64,000 bases of DNA from Dorea sp. (GTDB taxonomy: Bacteria; Bacillota_A; Clostridia; Lachnospirales; Lachnospiraceae), in contig JAEDLC010000001.1 of NCBI GenBank assembly GCA_016295505.1, forward strand, positions 1 through 64,000, read 5' to 3'. The translations under genes were made by a program, and so were the position numbers. Of this stretch, positions 8,377-15,910 are shown piece by piece. The notes beneath the pieces are model-generated. The model was given only the letters and a program-made list of their open reading frames with translations, was not told the DNA's origin and did no database searches. How positions within the stretch are numbered: position 1 is the first letter of the stretch; each line of letters begins with the position of its first letter.

Positions 8377-9699
8377 ATGGCATTGTTAACATTTAAGGGT
8401 GGTATCCACCCGGATGACGGCAAGAGCCTGGCTAAAGATAAGGCGATTGTCGACGTAAAACCTAAGGGCGATCTGGTATATCCAATGTCCCAGCACATCG
8501 GCGCTCCTGCAGCTCCGGTAGTGGCTGTTGGCGATCATGTATTAAAGGGCCAGATGATCGCTGAAGCCGGAGGATTTGTATCCGCGCCTATCTATGCATC
8601 AGTTTCTGGTAAGGTCAAAGCAATTGCTCCACATCTGAATCCAACAGGGGGAACTGTAAATAGTATTGTAATTGAGAATGATGGGGAATATCAGGAAGTA
8701 GAGTATCCTGCAGTGAAACCGCTGGAAGAGATGAGCAAGGAAGAGATCCTGAACGCGATTGGCAATGCCGGCGTTGTAGGTATGGGTGGTGCAGGTTTCC
8801 CGACAAGAGTAAAATTGTCACCGAAGGAACCGGATAAGATTGACTATATTATTGCAAACTGTGCGGAATGTGAACCTTATATTACTGCAGATTACAGAAC
8901 GATCATGGAGACCCCGGAGAAACTGGTCGGTGGAATGAAGATTGTCCTGAAGCTGTTTGATAATGCGAAGGGACTGTTTGGTGTAGAGGATAATAAGCCG
9001 GATTGTATTGAAAAATTAAAAGAGCTTACAAAAGATGAACCACGTATGGAAGTGCTTGCGCTTAAGACGAAGTATCCACAGGGTGGTGAGCGTCAGCTGA
9101 TTTATGCTACAACAGGAAGAGCAATTAACTCTGCAATGCTTCCTGCAGATGCAGGGTGTGTTGTAGACAACGTAGCTACACTTGTGAGCATCTATCAGGC
9201 AGTGGCAGAAGGTAAACCGTCTATGGAGCGTGTTGTTACTGTAAGTGGTGATGCAGTGGCAGAACCAGGAAACTTCAGAGTACCATTTGGTATCAATCAG
9301 CAGGAACTGGTTGAAGCAGCAGGCGGATTTAAGACAGAACCGGAAAAACTGATCTCTGGTGGTCCGATGATGGGATTCTCCATGTTCACGCTTGATGTTC
9401 CGGTTACCAAGACATCTTCTTCCATTCTTGGATTTACAAAAGACGAAGTTGCGAAGTTTGAGCCTTCCGCATGTATTAACTGCGGACGATGTGTGGATGC
9501 ATGTCCGAGCCGTCTGATTCCGTCAAGACTTGCCGATTATGCGGAACGTCAGGATGAAGCAACGTTTACAGCTCATGAGGGACTGGAATGTATGGAATGT
9601 GGTTCTTGTAGTTTTGTCTGTCCTGCTAAGCGTCCGCTGAAACAGGCGATTGGATCTATGAGAAAGATTGCTTTAGCAAACCGCAAGAAGAAAAAATAA
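8377..9699 (+). CDS. rnfC: Rnf electron transport complex subunit C
   Basis: Peripheral NADH-interacting subunit of the ferredoxin:NAD+ oxidoreductase that couples electron flow to Na+ or H+ export. About 440 aa: N-terminal barrel-sandwich part (KGGIHPDD), the nucleotide/flavin-site motif GMGGAGFPTRVK with NCAECEPY near residue 165, and two 4Fe-4S motifs (CINCGRCVDACP near 367 and CMECGSCSFVCP near 406). Start chosen at ATG 8377 with a purine-rich ribosome-binding site (GGAAGGAAAAAAGG); the frame is open further left but that part does not resemble RnfC. It is first in the order C-D-G-E-A-B, the usual clostridial arrangement. Confidence 0.96.
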   Translation: MALLTFKGGIHPDDGKSLAKDKAIVDVKPKGDLVYPMSQHIGAPAAPVVAVGDHVLKGQMIAEAGGFVSAPIYASVSGKVKAIAPHLNPTGGTVNSIVIENDGEYQEVEYPAVKPLEEMSKEEILNAIGNAGVVGMGGAGFPTRVKLSPKEPDKIDYIIANCAECEPYITADYRTIMETPEKLVGGMKIVLKLFDNAKGLFGVEDNKPDCIEKLKELTKDEPRMEVLALKTKYPQGGERQLIYATTGRAINSAMLPADAGCVVDNVATLVSIYQAVAEGKPSMERVVTVSGDAVAEPGNFRVPFGINQQELVEAAGGFKTEPEKLISGGPMMGFSMFTLDVPVTKTSSSILGFTKDEVAKFEPSACINCGRCVDACPSRLIPSRLADYAERQDEATFTAHEGLECMECGSCSFVCPAKRPLKQAIGSMRKIALANRKKKK

Positions 9700-9726
9700 A
9701 TCAGAAAGAAGAAGAGGTGAACAAAC

Positions 9727-10677
9727 GTGAGTGAGAACAATTTAAAAATGTCATCTTCACCACATATACGTTCCAAAGCTACCACAAGCAACATTATGTT
9801 AATGGTAACCGTTGCACTGTTGCCAGCTGCTTTGTTTGGTGTATGGAACTTTAAACTGCCGGCACTTGGAATGTTGATTACCACAACGGTAACGGCAGTT
9901 CTGACAGAGTACATATATGAAAGATTGATGCACAAAAAGATCACGGTTGGTGACTGGAGTGCAGTTGTTACAGGATTATTGCTTGGACTTAACATGCCGC
10001 CTACAGCACCTTGGTGGATGGGCGCTCTCGGAAGTATCTTTGCAATCCTGATCGTAAAACAGTTGTTTGGCGGACTGGGACAGAATTTCATGAACCCGGC
10101 GCTGGGTGCAAGATGTTTCCTGTTGATTTCATTTACAAGTCAGATGACTACATTTGTATATGATGGTGTGACGGGTCCGACTCCTCTTGCTGCTTTGAAG
10201 AGTGGAGAGGCTGTGAACAGTATGGATATGCTGATCGGAACAATTCCGGGAACGATCGGAGAAACATCTGTGATCGCAATTATCATCGGTGCGATCTTCC
10301 TGATTCTTCTGGGAATCATTGATCTTCGGATTCCGGGAACTTATATCGTGTCATTTGTGATCTTTATTGGTATCTTTGGACATTTTGCGAATCCGGAGAT
10401 TGGATTCTTTGATCCACAGTATATTACAGCACATCTGTGTGGAGGCGGTCTGATGCTCGGTGCATGGTTTATGGCTACTGATTATGTTACATCACCGATC
10501 ACGAAGAAAGGACAGTATGTATACGGTGTCCTGCTGGGCGTCCTGACCGGACTGTTCCGTCTCTTTGGTGCTTCCGCAGAGGGTGTTTCCTATGCGATCA
10601 TCATCAGTAACCTTTTAGTTCCATTGATCGAGAAGGTTACTCTTCCAAAACCATTCGGTAAAGGAGGAGAGAAATAA
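9727..10677 (+). CDS. rnfD: Rnf complex subunit D
   Basis: Membrane subunit that carries covalent FMN and takes part in ion translocation. It is 316 aa with about nine membrane segments and starts at GTG with AGAGGTG upstream. The flavinylation site is DGVTGPTPL, where Thr152 fits the last position of the ApbE target pattern D-x-x-S/T-G-A-S/T, although the usual alanine is a proline here. The ApbE enzyme that would attach FMN is encoded at 14.4-15.4 kb. The stop codon shares one base with the rnfG start codon. Confidence 0.95.
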   Translation: MSENNLKMSSSPHIRSKATTSNIMLMVTVALLPAALFGVWNFKLPALGMLITTTVTAVLTEYIYERLMHKKITVGDWSAVVTGLLLGLNMPPTAPWWMGALGSIFAILIVKQLFGGLGQNFMNPALGARCFLLISFTSQMTTFVYDGVTGPTPLAALKSGEAVNSMDMLIGTIPGTIGETSVIAIIIGAIFLILLGIIDLRIPGTYIVSFVIFIGIFGHFANPEIGFFDPQYITAHLCGGGLMLGAWFMATDYVTSPITKKGQYVYGVLLGVLTGLFRLFGASAEGVSYAIIISNLLVPLIEKVTLPKPFGKGGEK

Positions 10678-11258
10678 TGAATAAGATTGTAAAAAATACA
10701 TTGATCCTTACAATGATTACTTTGATAGCAGGCCTTGCACTCGGTGTCGTATATGAGATTACGAAAGATCCGATTGCTCAGGTACAGGAAAGTGCGAAAA
10801 AGGAAGCATGGCAGGCTGTATTTCCTGAGGCGGATCTGGAAGAATTTGAGGCAACAGAGGTTGATCAGGCTGCTGCAGATAAAGCAATCGCTGATATGGG
10901 TGTAAACGCAACAATTGATGAAGTATGTATCGTTGGTGAAGAGGGATACGTTATCACAACGACCGATAAGGACGGATTTGGAGGAAGCATTCAGATTACA
11001 GTTGGTATCACAGCAGATGGTACGGTGAACGGAGTTTCCATTCTGTCCATCAGCGAGACTGCCGGACTTGGAATGAAAGCGACAGAGCCGGCATTCTATG
11101 GTCAGTATGAAGGAAAACAGGCAGAAAAATTTGTAGTATCCAAAGACGGCGGAGACGGAGAACCGATCGATGCGTTAAGCGGTGCAACGATTACTTCAAG
11201 AGCAGTAACCGGTGCTGTGAATGCAGCCCTTGGTTATTACCAGAATGCATTTCAATAG
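10677..11258 (+). CDS. rnfG: Rnf complex subunit G (FMN-binding)
   Basis: Extracytoplasmic, membrane-anchored subunit with covalent FMN. It is 193 aa: one N-terminal membrane helix (about residues 7-27), then an FMN-binding domain. DALSGATITSRAV near the C-terminus is a canonical ApbE target, with Thr171 the predicted flavinylated residue. The AAGGAGGAG ribosome-binding site lies at the end of rnfD, and the ATG overlaps the rnfD stop by one base, so translation is coupled. Confidence 0.95.
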   Translation: MNKIVKNTLILTMITLIAGLALGVVYEITKDPIAQVQESAKKEAWQAVFPEADLEEFEATEVDQAAADKAIADMGVNATIDEVCIVGEEGYVITTTDKDGFGGSIQITVGITADGTVNGVSILSISETAGLGMKATEPAFYGQYEGKQAEKFVVSKDGGDGEPIDALSGATITSRAVTGAVNAALGYYQNAFQ

Positions 11259-11271
11259 GAGGTAGTTAGAG

Positions 11272-11991
11272 ATGAATAAATGTACTGAAAGAGTATATAA
11301 CGGTCTGATCAAAGAAAATCCTACCTTCGTTTTGATGTTAGGTATGTGTCCGACCCTGGCGGTAACAACATCCGCCATGAACGGTGTAGGTATGGGCCTT
11401 TCTACAACGGTCGTACTTGTGCTGTCCAACATGTTGATTTCCATGTTGCGTAAGATTATTCCGGATTCTGTCAGAATGCCGGCGTTTATCGTAGTCGTAG
11501 CATCTTTCGTTACAATTGTACAGTTCCTTCTGGAAGGTTTCGTTCCAAGTCTGTATGATTCACTGGGAATTTATATTCCTCTGATCGTAGTTAACTGTAT
11601 CATTCTTGGACGTGCAGAAAGTTATGCGTCTAAGAATCCGGTAATTCCTTCTATCTTTGATGGAATCGGTATGGGACTTGGATTTACATTCGGACTTACC
11701 TGTATCGGTATTGTCCGTGAGCTGATCGGTACTGGCGCTATCTTCGGAGCACAGATTCTTCCTCTTGCAGATACCGCTGCCGGTGTAGGCGGATATGTTC
11801 CGGTTACAATCTTCATTCTTCCTCCGGGAGCATTCCTGGTACTTGCATTCCTTGTTGCGGCTATGAACAAGATCCGCAAGAATGCAGAGAAGAAAGGCAA
11901 GAAGATTGCAGCACCTCAGGGATGTGGCACAGATTGTGCTTCCTGCGGTGGATGTGAAGGAAAAGTGTTCCCAACAGGAAATGAAAAGTAG
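11272..11991 (+). CDS. rnfE: Rnf complex subunit E with Cys-rich tail
   Basis: Membrane subunit, half of the RnfA/RnfE pair that holds an Fe-S centre in the membrane. It is 239 aa with about six membrane segments; the family motif KENPTFVLMLGMCPTLAVTT is near residue 15 and a second buried cysteine (LTCIGIVREL) lies in the middle. After the last helix the protein has a positively charged stretch and then a tail with four cysteines in GCGTDCASCGGCEG (residues about 220-233), which the core family does not need. The tail could bind metal or a cluster. It has an AGGAGG ribosome-binding site. Confidence 0.94.
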   Translation: MNKCTERVYNGLIKENPTFVLMLGMCPTLAVTTSAMNGVGMGLSTTVVLVLSNMLISMLRKIIPDSVRMPAFIVVVASFVTIVQFLLEGFVPSLYDSLGIYIPLIVVNCIILGRAESYASKNPVIPSIFDGIGMGLGFTFGLTCIGIVRELIGTGAIFGAQILPLADTAAGVGGYVPVTIFILPPGAFLVLAFLVAAMNKIRKNAEKKGKKIAAPQGCGTDCASCGGCEGKVFPTGNEK

Positions 11992-12004
11992 GAGGAGTAC
12001 ATAG

Positions 12005-12580
12005 ATGAAAGAATTATTGATTATTGCAATTGGTTCCGCTCTTGTGAATAACGTCGTACTCAGCCAGTTCCTGGGAATCTGTCCGTTCCTTGGTGTTTCC
12101 AAGAAGGTAGACACTGCTGCCGGAATGGGTGGTGCGGTTGTATTCGTTATCACAATTGCTTCATTTGTAACAGGTTTAATTTATAAATTTATTCTGACAC
12201 CGCTTGGATTCGAGTATCTGCAGACGATCGTTTTCATTCTGATCATTGCTGCACTGGTACAGTTCGTAGAGATGTTCCTGAAAAAAGCGATGCCTCCATT
12301 GTATAATGCATTGGGAGTATATCTTCCTCTGATCACAACAAACTGTGCGGTTCTTGGTGTAGCACTTACGAACGTACAGAAGGAATATACACTTCTTGAG
12401 GGTGTGATCAATGGAGTTGGTACATCTGTCGGATTCCTGATCGCAATTGTGATCATGGCAGGAATTCGTGAGAAGATTGAGTATAACGACATTTCAGAAT
12501 CCTTCCAGGGAACTCCGATCGTTCTGATTACGGCTTGTCTGATGGCGATCGCGTTCTGCGGATTCTCAGGATTATTATAA
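12005..12580 (+). CDS. rnfA: Rnf complex subunit A
   Basis: Membrane partner of RnfE. It is 191 aa with about six membrane segments, starts with NNVVLSQFLGICPFLGV (conserved cysteine of the intramembrane Fe-S site) and has TTNCAVLGVAL in the second half (second conserved cysteine). RnfA and RnfE are homologous with inverted topology. The ribosome-binding site is AGGAGGAG, 13 bases after rnfE. Confidence 0.96.
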   Translation: MKELLIIAIGSALVNNVVLSQFLGICPFLGVSKKVDTAAGMGGAVVFVITIASFVTGLIYKFILTPLGFEYLQTIVFILIIAALVQFVEMFLKKAMPPLYNALGVYLPLITTNCAVLGVALTNVQKEYTLLEGVINGVGTSVGFLIAIVIMAGIREKIEYNDISESFQGTPIVLITACLMAIAFCGFSGLL

Positions 12581-12594
12581 GAGGAGGCATAACA

Positions 12595-13386
12595 ATGAGT
12601 GTTACAGGAATTATTCTTGCTGCGGTAATCGTAGGCGGCACCGGGTTATTCATTGGTGTGTTCCTCGGAATCGCTGGTAAGAAATTTGCAGTAGAAGTAG
12701 ATGAGAGAGAAGAAGCAATTCTCGGAGTACTTCCGGGAAACAACTGTGGTGGTTGTGGCTACGCTGGTTGTTCCGGCCTTGCCGCTGCGATCGTAAAGGG
12801 AGAAGCTGAAGTGGGCGGATGTCCGGTCGGCGGAGCTCCGGTTGCGGCAAAGATCGGAGAGATCATGGGAATTGCTGCGGGCGAACAGGTTCATCAGGTG
12901 GCTTTTGTAAAATGTGCCGGAACCTGTGATAAGGCAAAACAAGAATATGAGTATCATGGTCTGAAAGACTGTACAATGGTCAATATGATGCAGGACGGAG
13001 GACCGAAAGCATGTAATTACGGATGTCTCGGAGAAGGCAGCTGCGTGAAGGCCTGTCCGTTCGATGCAATCCATATCGTAGACGGTGTGGCTGTAGTAGA
13101 CAAAGAAGCATGTAAAGCATGTGGAAAATGTATTGCAGTATGTCCGAAGAAACTGATTGAGCTGGTTCCGTATGAACAGAAGCATCTGGTACAGTGCAGC
13201 TCAAGAGATAAAGGTAAAGCCGTAATGCAGGCTTGTTCTGTCGGATGTATCGGATGTAAGATGTGTGAGAAAGTCTGCCAGTTTGAAGCCGTTAAGGTAG
13301 AAGGTAATGTTGCACATATCGATCCTGAAAAATGTACAAACTGTGGTGCTTGTGCAGAGAAATGTCCGAAGAAGATCATTCTTTAG
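12595..13386 (+). CDS. rnfB: Rnf complex subunit B (ferredoxin-type)
   Basis: Electron-entry subunit that accepts electrons from reduced ferredoxin. About 263 aa: one N-terminal membrane helix, a four-cysteine domain (NNCGGCGYAGCSG near residue 45, with a later cysteine), then a chain of ferredoxin-like CxxCxxCxxxCP motifs (CKACGKCIAVCP, CIGCKMCEKVC, CTNCGACAEKCP) ending at the C-terminus. Start chosen at ATG 12595 with GAGGAGG upstream; an open frame continues left into rnfA but is not conserved. It completes rnfCDGEAB. Confidence 0.96.
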   Translation: MSVTGIILAAVIVGGTGLFIGVFLGIAGKKFAVEVDEREEAILGVLPGNNCGGCGYAGCSGLAAAIVKGEAEVGGCPVGGAPVAAKIGEIMGIAAGEQVHQVAFVKCAGTCDKAKQEYEYHGLKDCTMVNMMQDGGPKACNYGCLGEGSCVKACPFDAIHIVDGVAVVDKEACKACGKCIAVCPKKLIELVPYEQKHLVQCSSRDKGKAVMQACSVGCIGCKMCEKVCQFEAVKVEGNVAHIDPEKCTNCGACAEKCPKKIIL

Positions 13387-13401
13387 GATTTGGATGAAGA
13401 T

Positions 13402-13869
13402 ATGAAACGGACTTTTCATCAAATGATCTGTGATGCATATTCTCGTTTGAAGAGTGATATCAAAGATTTAAAATGGGCGATTATAATTATAATCGCCTAT
13501 TTTGCATATCTGAAACTGTTTCTGCACAGTATGTGCCCTATGGTCTGGCTGACAGGCTATCCATGCCCGGCATGCGGACTTACAAGAGCAGCGGTGTGTC
13601 TGCTTCATCTGGATCTTGCAGGTGCATGGAACATGCATCCGTTTATCTATGCTGTTGTTGGTTATTTTTTTCTGCTTTTGTGGAACAGGTATATTCTTCT
13701 GCGCGACACGGGAAAATACATGAAGTATCTGCTGGTTATGATAGTTGCAGGTATGATTGTTTTCTATATCTGGCGAATGTTGCGGTTTTTTCCGGGAGAA
13801 CCTCCGATGAGTTATTATTATAATAACATGTGCCTGATGCTTAGAAAGGCGATCACAGGAGTACGGTAA
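13402..13869 (+). CDS. DUF2752 family membrane protein
   Basis: About 155 aa with three or four hydrophobic segments and the DUF2752 hallmark CPMVWLTGYPCPACGLTRA, a cysteine-rich loop next to a membrane helix. Function unknown. It starts 15 bases after rnfB and reads as the last gene of the rnf transcript, so it may help assembly or redox function, but that is only positional inference. A TTG at 13390 is an alternative start; ATG 13402 is better spaced from GGATGAAG. Confidence 0.75.
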   Translation: MKRTFHQMICDAYSRLKSDIKDLKWAIIIIIAYFAYLKLFLHSMCPMVWLTGYPCPACGLTRAAVCLLHLDLAGAWNMHPFIYAVVGYFFLLLWNRYILLRDTGKYMKYLLVMIVAGMIVFYIWRMLRFFPGEPPMSYYYNNMCLMLRKAITGVR

Positions 13870-13875
13870 ATCTGA

Positions 13876-13904
13876 TTGCAGAAAGAATCGTTCCATGGTA
13901 GAAT
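13876..13904 (+). promoter_or_regulatory. Promoter for the small Asn/Gln-rich protein gene
   Basis: TTGCAG (13876-13881) and TAGAAT (13899-13904) with a 17-base spacer, 36 bases before the next ATG. It separates that gene from the rnf transcript. Confidence 0.65.
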
Positions 13905-13939
13905 AACAGACAGGAGTAAAATAAGGAGGGGATCTTACA

Positions 13940-14296
13940 ATGGATGAAAATAATAACATGCAGACAAATCAGGATAATCAGGGTGGATATCAGAGCAATC
14001 CAAACAGATATCAGGATAATTTTGACTATAATTACAATAATGGCGGGAATCCATCGGTTCCTCAGCCGACAATGGACACCAGCCCGATGTCAATGGGTGA
14101 CTGGGTATTGACAATTCTTGCATCGTTCATTCCATGTGCGGGGATTATTCTGTATTTGGTATGGGCGTTCAGTAAAAACGGTAATGTGAACAGGAGAAAT
14201 TATTGTCGTGCGAATCTGGCTATTATGGCAGTGATTCTGGTGGTATATATCGTATTTGCAGCTATCTTCGGAGCAGCGATTGTAAGTGGAATGTAA
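13940..14296 (+). CDS. Small membrane protein with Asn/Gln-rich N-terminus, unrecognised
   Basis: A 118-aa protein that I do not assign to a named family. Residues 1-50 are low-complexity, rich in Asn, Gln, Tyr and Gly, with a proline-rich end. Then come two membrane helices (about 55-77 and 92-114) joined by a basic loop (SKNGNVNRRNYCRANL). The start has a strong AGGAGGGG site, its own promoter precedes it and a terminator follows, so it is monocistronic. The layout resembles DUF4190-type or interaction-domain membrane proteins, but no function can be given. Confidence 0.7.
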   Translation: MDENNNMQTNQDNQGGYQSNPNRYQDNFDYNYNNGGNPSVPQPTMDTSPMSMGDWVLTILASFIPCAGIILYLVWAFSKNGNVNRRNYCRANLAIMAVILVVYIVFAAIFGAAIVSGM

Positions 14297-14338
14297 GAAT
14301 TTCAAAAGGAATAATTTCAGAAAAAGAGCAATAAAAAT

Positions 14339-14370
14339 GGGACTGTTGAAATGGATCGAGTTTCAACAGT
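14339..14370. terminator. Bidirectional terminator between convergent genes
   Basis: A 13-base perfect stem, GGGACTGTTGAAA / TTTCAACAGTCCC, with a 9-base loop. T-rich sequence follows on the + strand (GCTTTTT) and on the - strand (ATTTTTATT), so it can end both the upstream gene and apbE. Confidence 0.85.
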
Positions 14371-14391
14371 CCCTGCTTTTTCGATTGTATT

Positions 14392-15372
14392 TCAGTTCTG
14401 GAAGTTATCAGAGTAATGTATGGTTTCATCATCTGTAATAAAAACAGCATCTACATCGTCCAGTTGATTGATCAGTTCCATGCCTTTTTCATAACCGAGA
14501 AGAAAGCAGGTGGTACTGAGGGCATCTGCGGTCAGAGAAGAATCTGTGATGATGGAAACGCTGTAGAGATTATTTTCACACGGATAGCCGGTTCGGGGAT
14601 CCAGTATGTGATGATAGAGGATATTGTCCTGTTCAAAATAGCGCTGATAGATACCGGATGTTACAACGGATTCATCCGCAATTTTTACGGCTGTAACAGG
14701 TTCTCCGGTTTCATCAAAGGGCTTCTGGATACCGATGTTATAGTCGGATCCGTCTGTTTTGGTTCCCATGGCAAGTACATTTCCACCAAGATTGATCAGT
14801 GCGTGTTCGACGCCTTCTTCCTGCAGATATTCCTTTAGCCGGTCAGCAATATATCCTTTGGCCAGAGCACCGACATCAATACCGGCCTGCGGATCTGTCA
14901 GCTGCACAGTATTCCCTTCAATTACGATATTGTGATAGTCAACATGGCTTACAGCTTCTTCAATCGTTTCTTGGGATGGAACAGAAGGGCTTTCGGATTT
15001 AAAATCCCAGAGCATGGAGACCGGGGAAATGGTGATATCAAATGCACCATCAGATAATTCACTATAGTAAATGCCGGTTTTAATCAGTGTAAGGGTCTCA
15101 TCCGATACCTCGACCGGATTGCACTTTGCATTGTTGATTCTGGAAATTTCACTGTCTTCGATTCGATTCGAAAACATGGTGTCATATTTTTGACATAATT
15201 CTTTGCAGCCTTCCAATACTTCTGAATCAACAGAATCCAGAATCTGTACTTTAATGACGGTATCAAACAGAGTGTCGGTATATGTCTGGTTTTCCTGCTT
15301 TTTTGACATACTGCATCCGGACAGGAGAAGCATAAGAGCAGCCAGAATCGCAATGATTCGTCTGTATTTCAT
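14392..15372 (-). CDS. apbE: FAD:protein FMN transferase (ApbE), lipoprotein
   Basis: Enzyme on the outer face of the membrane that transfers FMN from FAD to a Ser/Thr in target proteins such as RnfG and RnfD. It is 326 aa with a lipoprotein signal (positive start, hydrophobic helix, lipobox LLSGC, Cys20). The ApbE core is visible: ISPVSMLWDF, DVGALAKGYIADRL, ALINLGGNV, and near the C-terminus YHHILDPRTGYP with SLTADALST, which form the Mg2+/FAD site. It faces away from the NusG-II gene and lies 1 kb from the Rnf genes, whose subunits carry its target motif. The ribosome-binding site on the - strand is AAGGAG. Confidence 0.93.
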   Translation of the reverse strand: MKYRRIIAILAALMLLLSGCSMSKKQENQTYTDTLFDTVIKVQILDSVDSEVLEGCKELCQKYDTMFSNRIEDSEISRINNAKCNPVEVSDETLTLIKTGIYYSELSDGAFDITISPVSMLWDFKSESPSVPSQETIEEAVSHVDYHNIVIEGNTVQLTDPQAGIDVGALAKGYIADRLKEYLQEEGVEHALINLGGNVLAMGTKTDGSDYNIGIQKPFDETGEPVTAVKIADESVVTSGIYQRYFEQDNILYHHILDPRTGYPCENNLYSVSIITDSSLTADALSTTCFLLGYEKGMELINQLDDVDAVFITDDETIHYSDNFQN

Positions 15373-15429
15373 ATGAAATCACTCCTTATCAGATCGTCTG
15401 TATATGCAGACGTTATTTTTGACACAGGT

Positions 15430-15458
15430 ATTATAGCATGGAATCAGGAAAAAATGAA
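15430..15458 (-). promoter_or_regulatory. Putative apbE promoter
   Basis: On the - strand, a perfect TATAAT (15430-15435) has TTCATT (15453-15458) 17 bases upstream. The -35 is weak. A small dyad, CGTCTG-6-CAGACG (15395-15412), lies in the leader between this promoter and the apbE start. Confidence 0.5.
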
Positions 15459-15472
15459 TCCCAGGTTCCTTG

Positions 15473-15501
15473 TTGCTGAGGAGGAATTCTTGTGCTAGAA
15501 T
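15473..15501 (+). promoter_or_regulatory. Promoter for the NusG-II / Gx transporter genes
   Basis: TTGCTG (15473-15478) and TAGAAT (15496-15501) with a 17-base spacer, 28 bases before the start codon. It is divergent from the apbE promoter, about 15 bases away, so one regulator could act on both. Confidence 0.65.
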
Positions 15502-15529
15502 AAGGCGTAGACGAAAATGAGGTAGAGCT

Positions 15530-15901
15530 ATGAATCATAGATGGAAAAGAAATGACCTGATTCTGATCCTGGGAATTATCTGTATTGCAGCATTGGCATA
15601 CCTGCTGCATGAAAGAATGCAGAATGTTGATGATGGGATCGTGATTGTTAAGGTTGATGGAGAGGAAAAGGGGACCTACCGTCTTTCTGAGGAGCAGACG
15701 ATAGAAATCAATGGCGGGACGAATATTCTTCAGATTAAAGAGGGAAAAGCCGATATGACAGAGGCGGATTGTCCGGATAAGCTGTGTGTTCATCAGAAAG
15801 CAGTGTCGAAGAATGGAGAAAGCATTATCTGTCTGCCGAATAAAGTTGTTATAGAAGTAAAAAGCAGCGAACAAAGTGCGTATGATGCTGTTACAAATTA
15901 G
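15530..15901 (+). CDS. NusG domain II-containing membrane-anchored protein (EetA-like)
   Basis: A 123-aa protein with one N-terminal membrane helix (about residues 10-26) and an outward NusG-domain-II fold (DGIVIVKVDGEEKGTY, then CPDKLCVHQKAVS and ICLPNKVVIEV with three cysteines). This is not the transcription factor NusG: it lacks the NGN and KOW regions. In several Firmicutes such proteins sit beside ApbE and Gx-transporter genes, including the flavin-based extracellular electron transfer locus of Listeria. That match is from memory and the role remains inferred. It is 9 bases before the next gene. Confidence 0.78.
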   Translation: MNHRWKRNDLILILGIICIAALAYLLHERMQNVDDGIVIVKVDGEEKGTYRLSEEQTIEINGGTNILQIKEGKADMTEADCPDKLCVHQKAVSKNGESIICLPNKVVIEVKSSEQSAYDAVTN

Positions 15902-15910
15902 GAGGAGATC

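Noticed and set aside
15530..15901. Annotation as transcription antiterminator NusG
   Set aside because: Only the domain-II fold is present, behind a membrane anchor; the NGN and KOW parts of NusG are missing.
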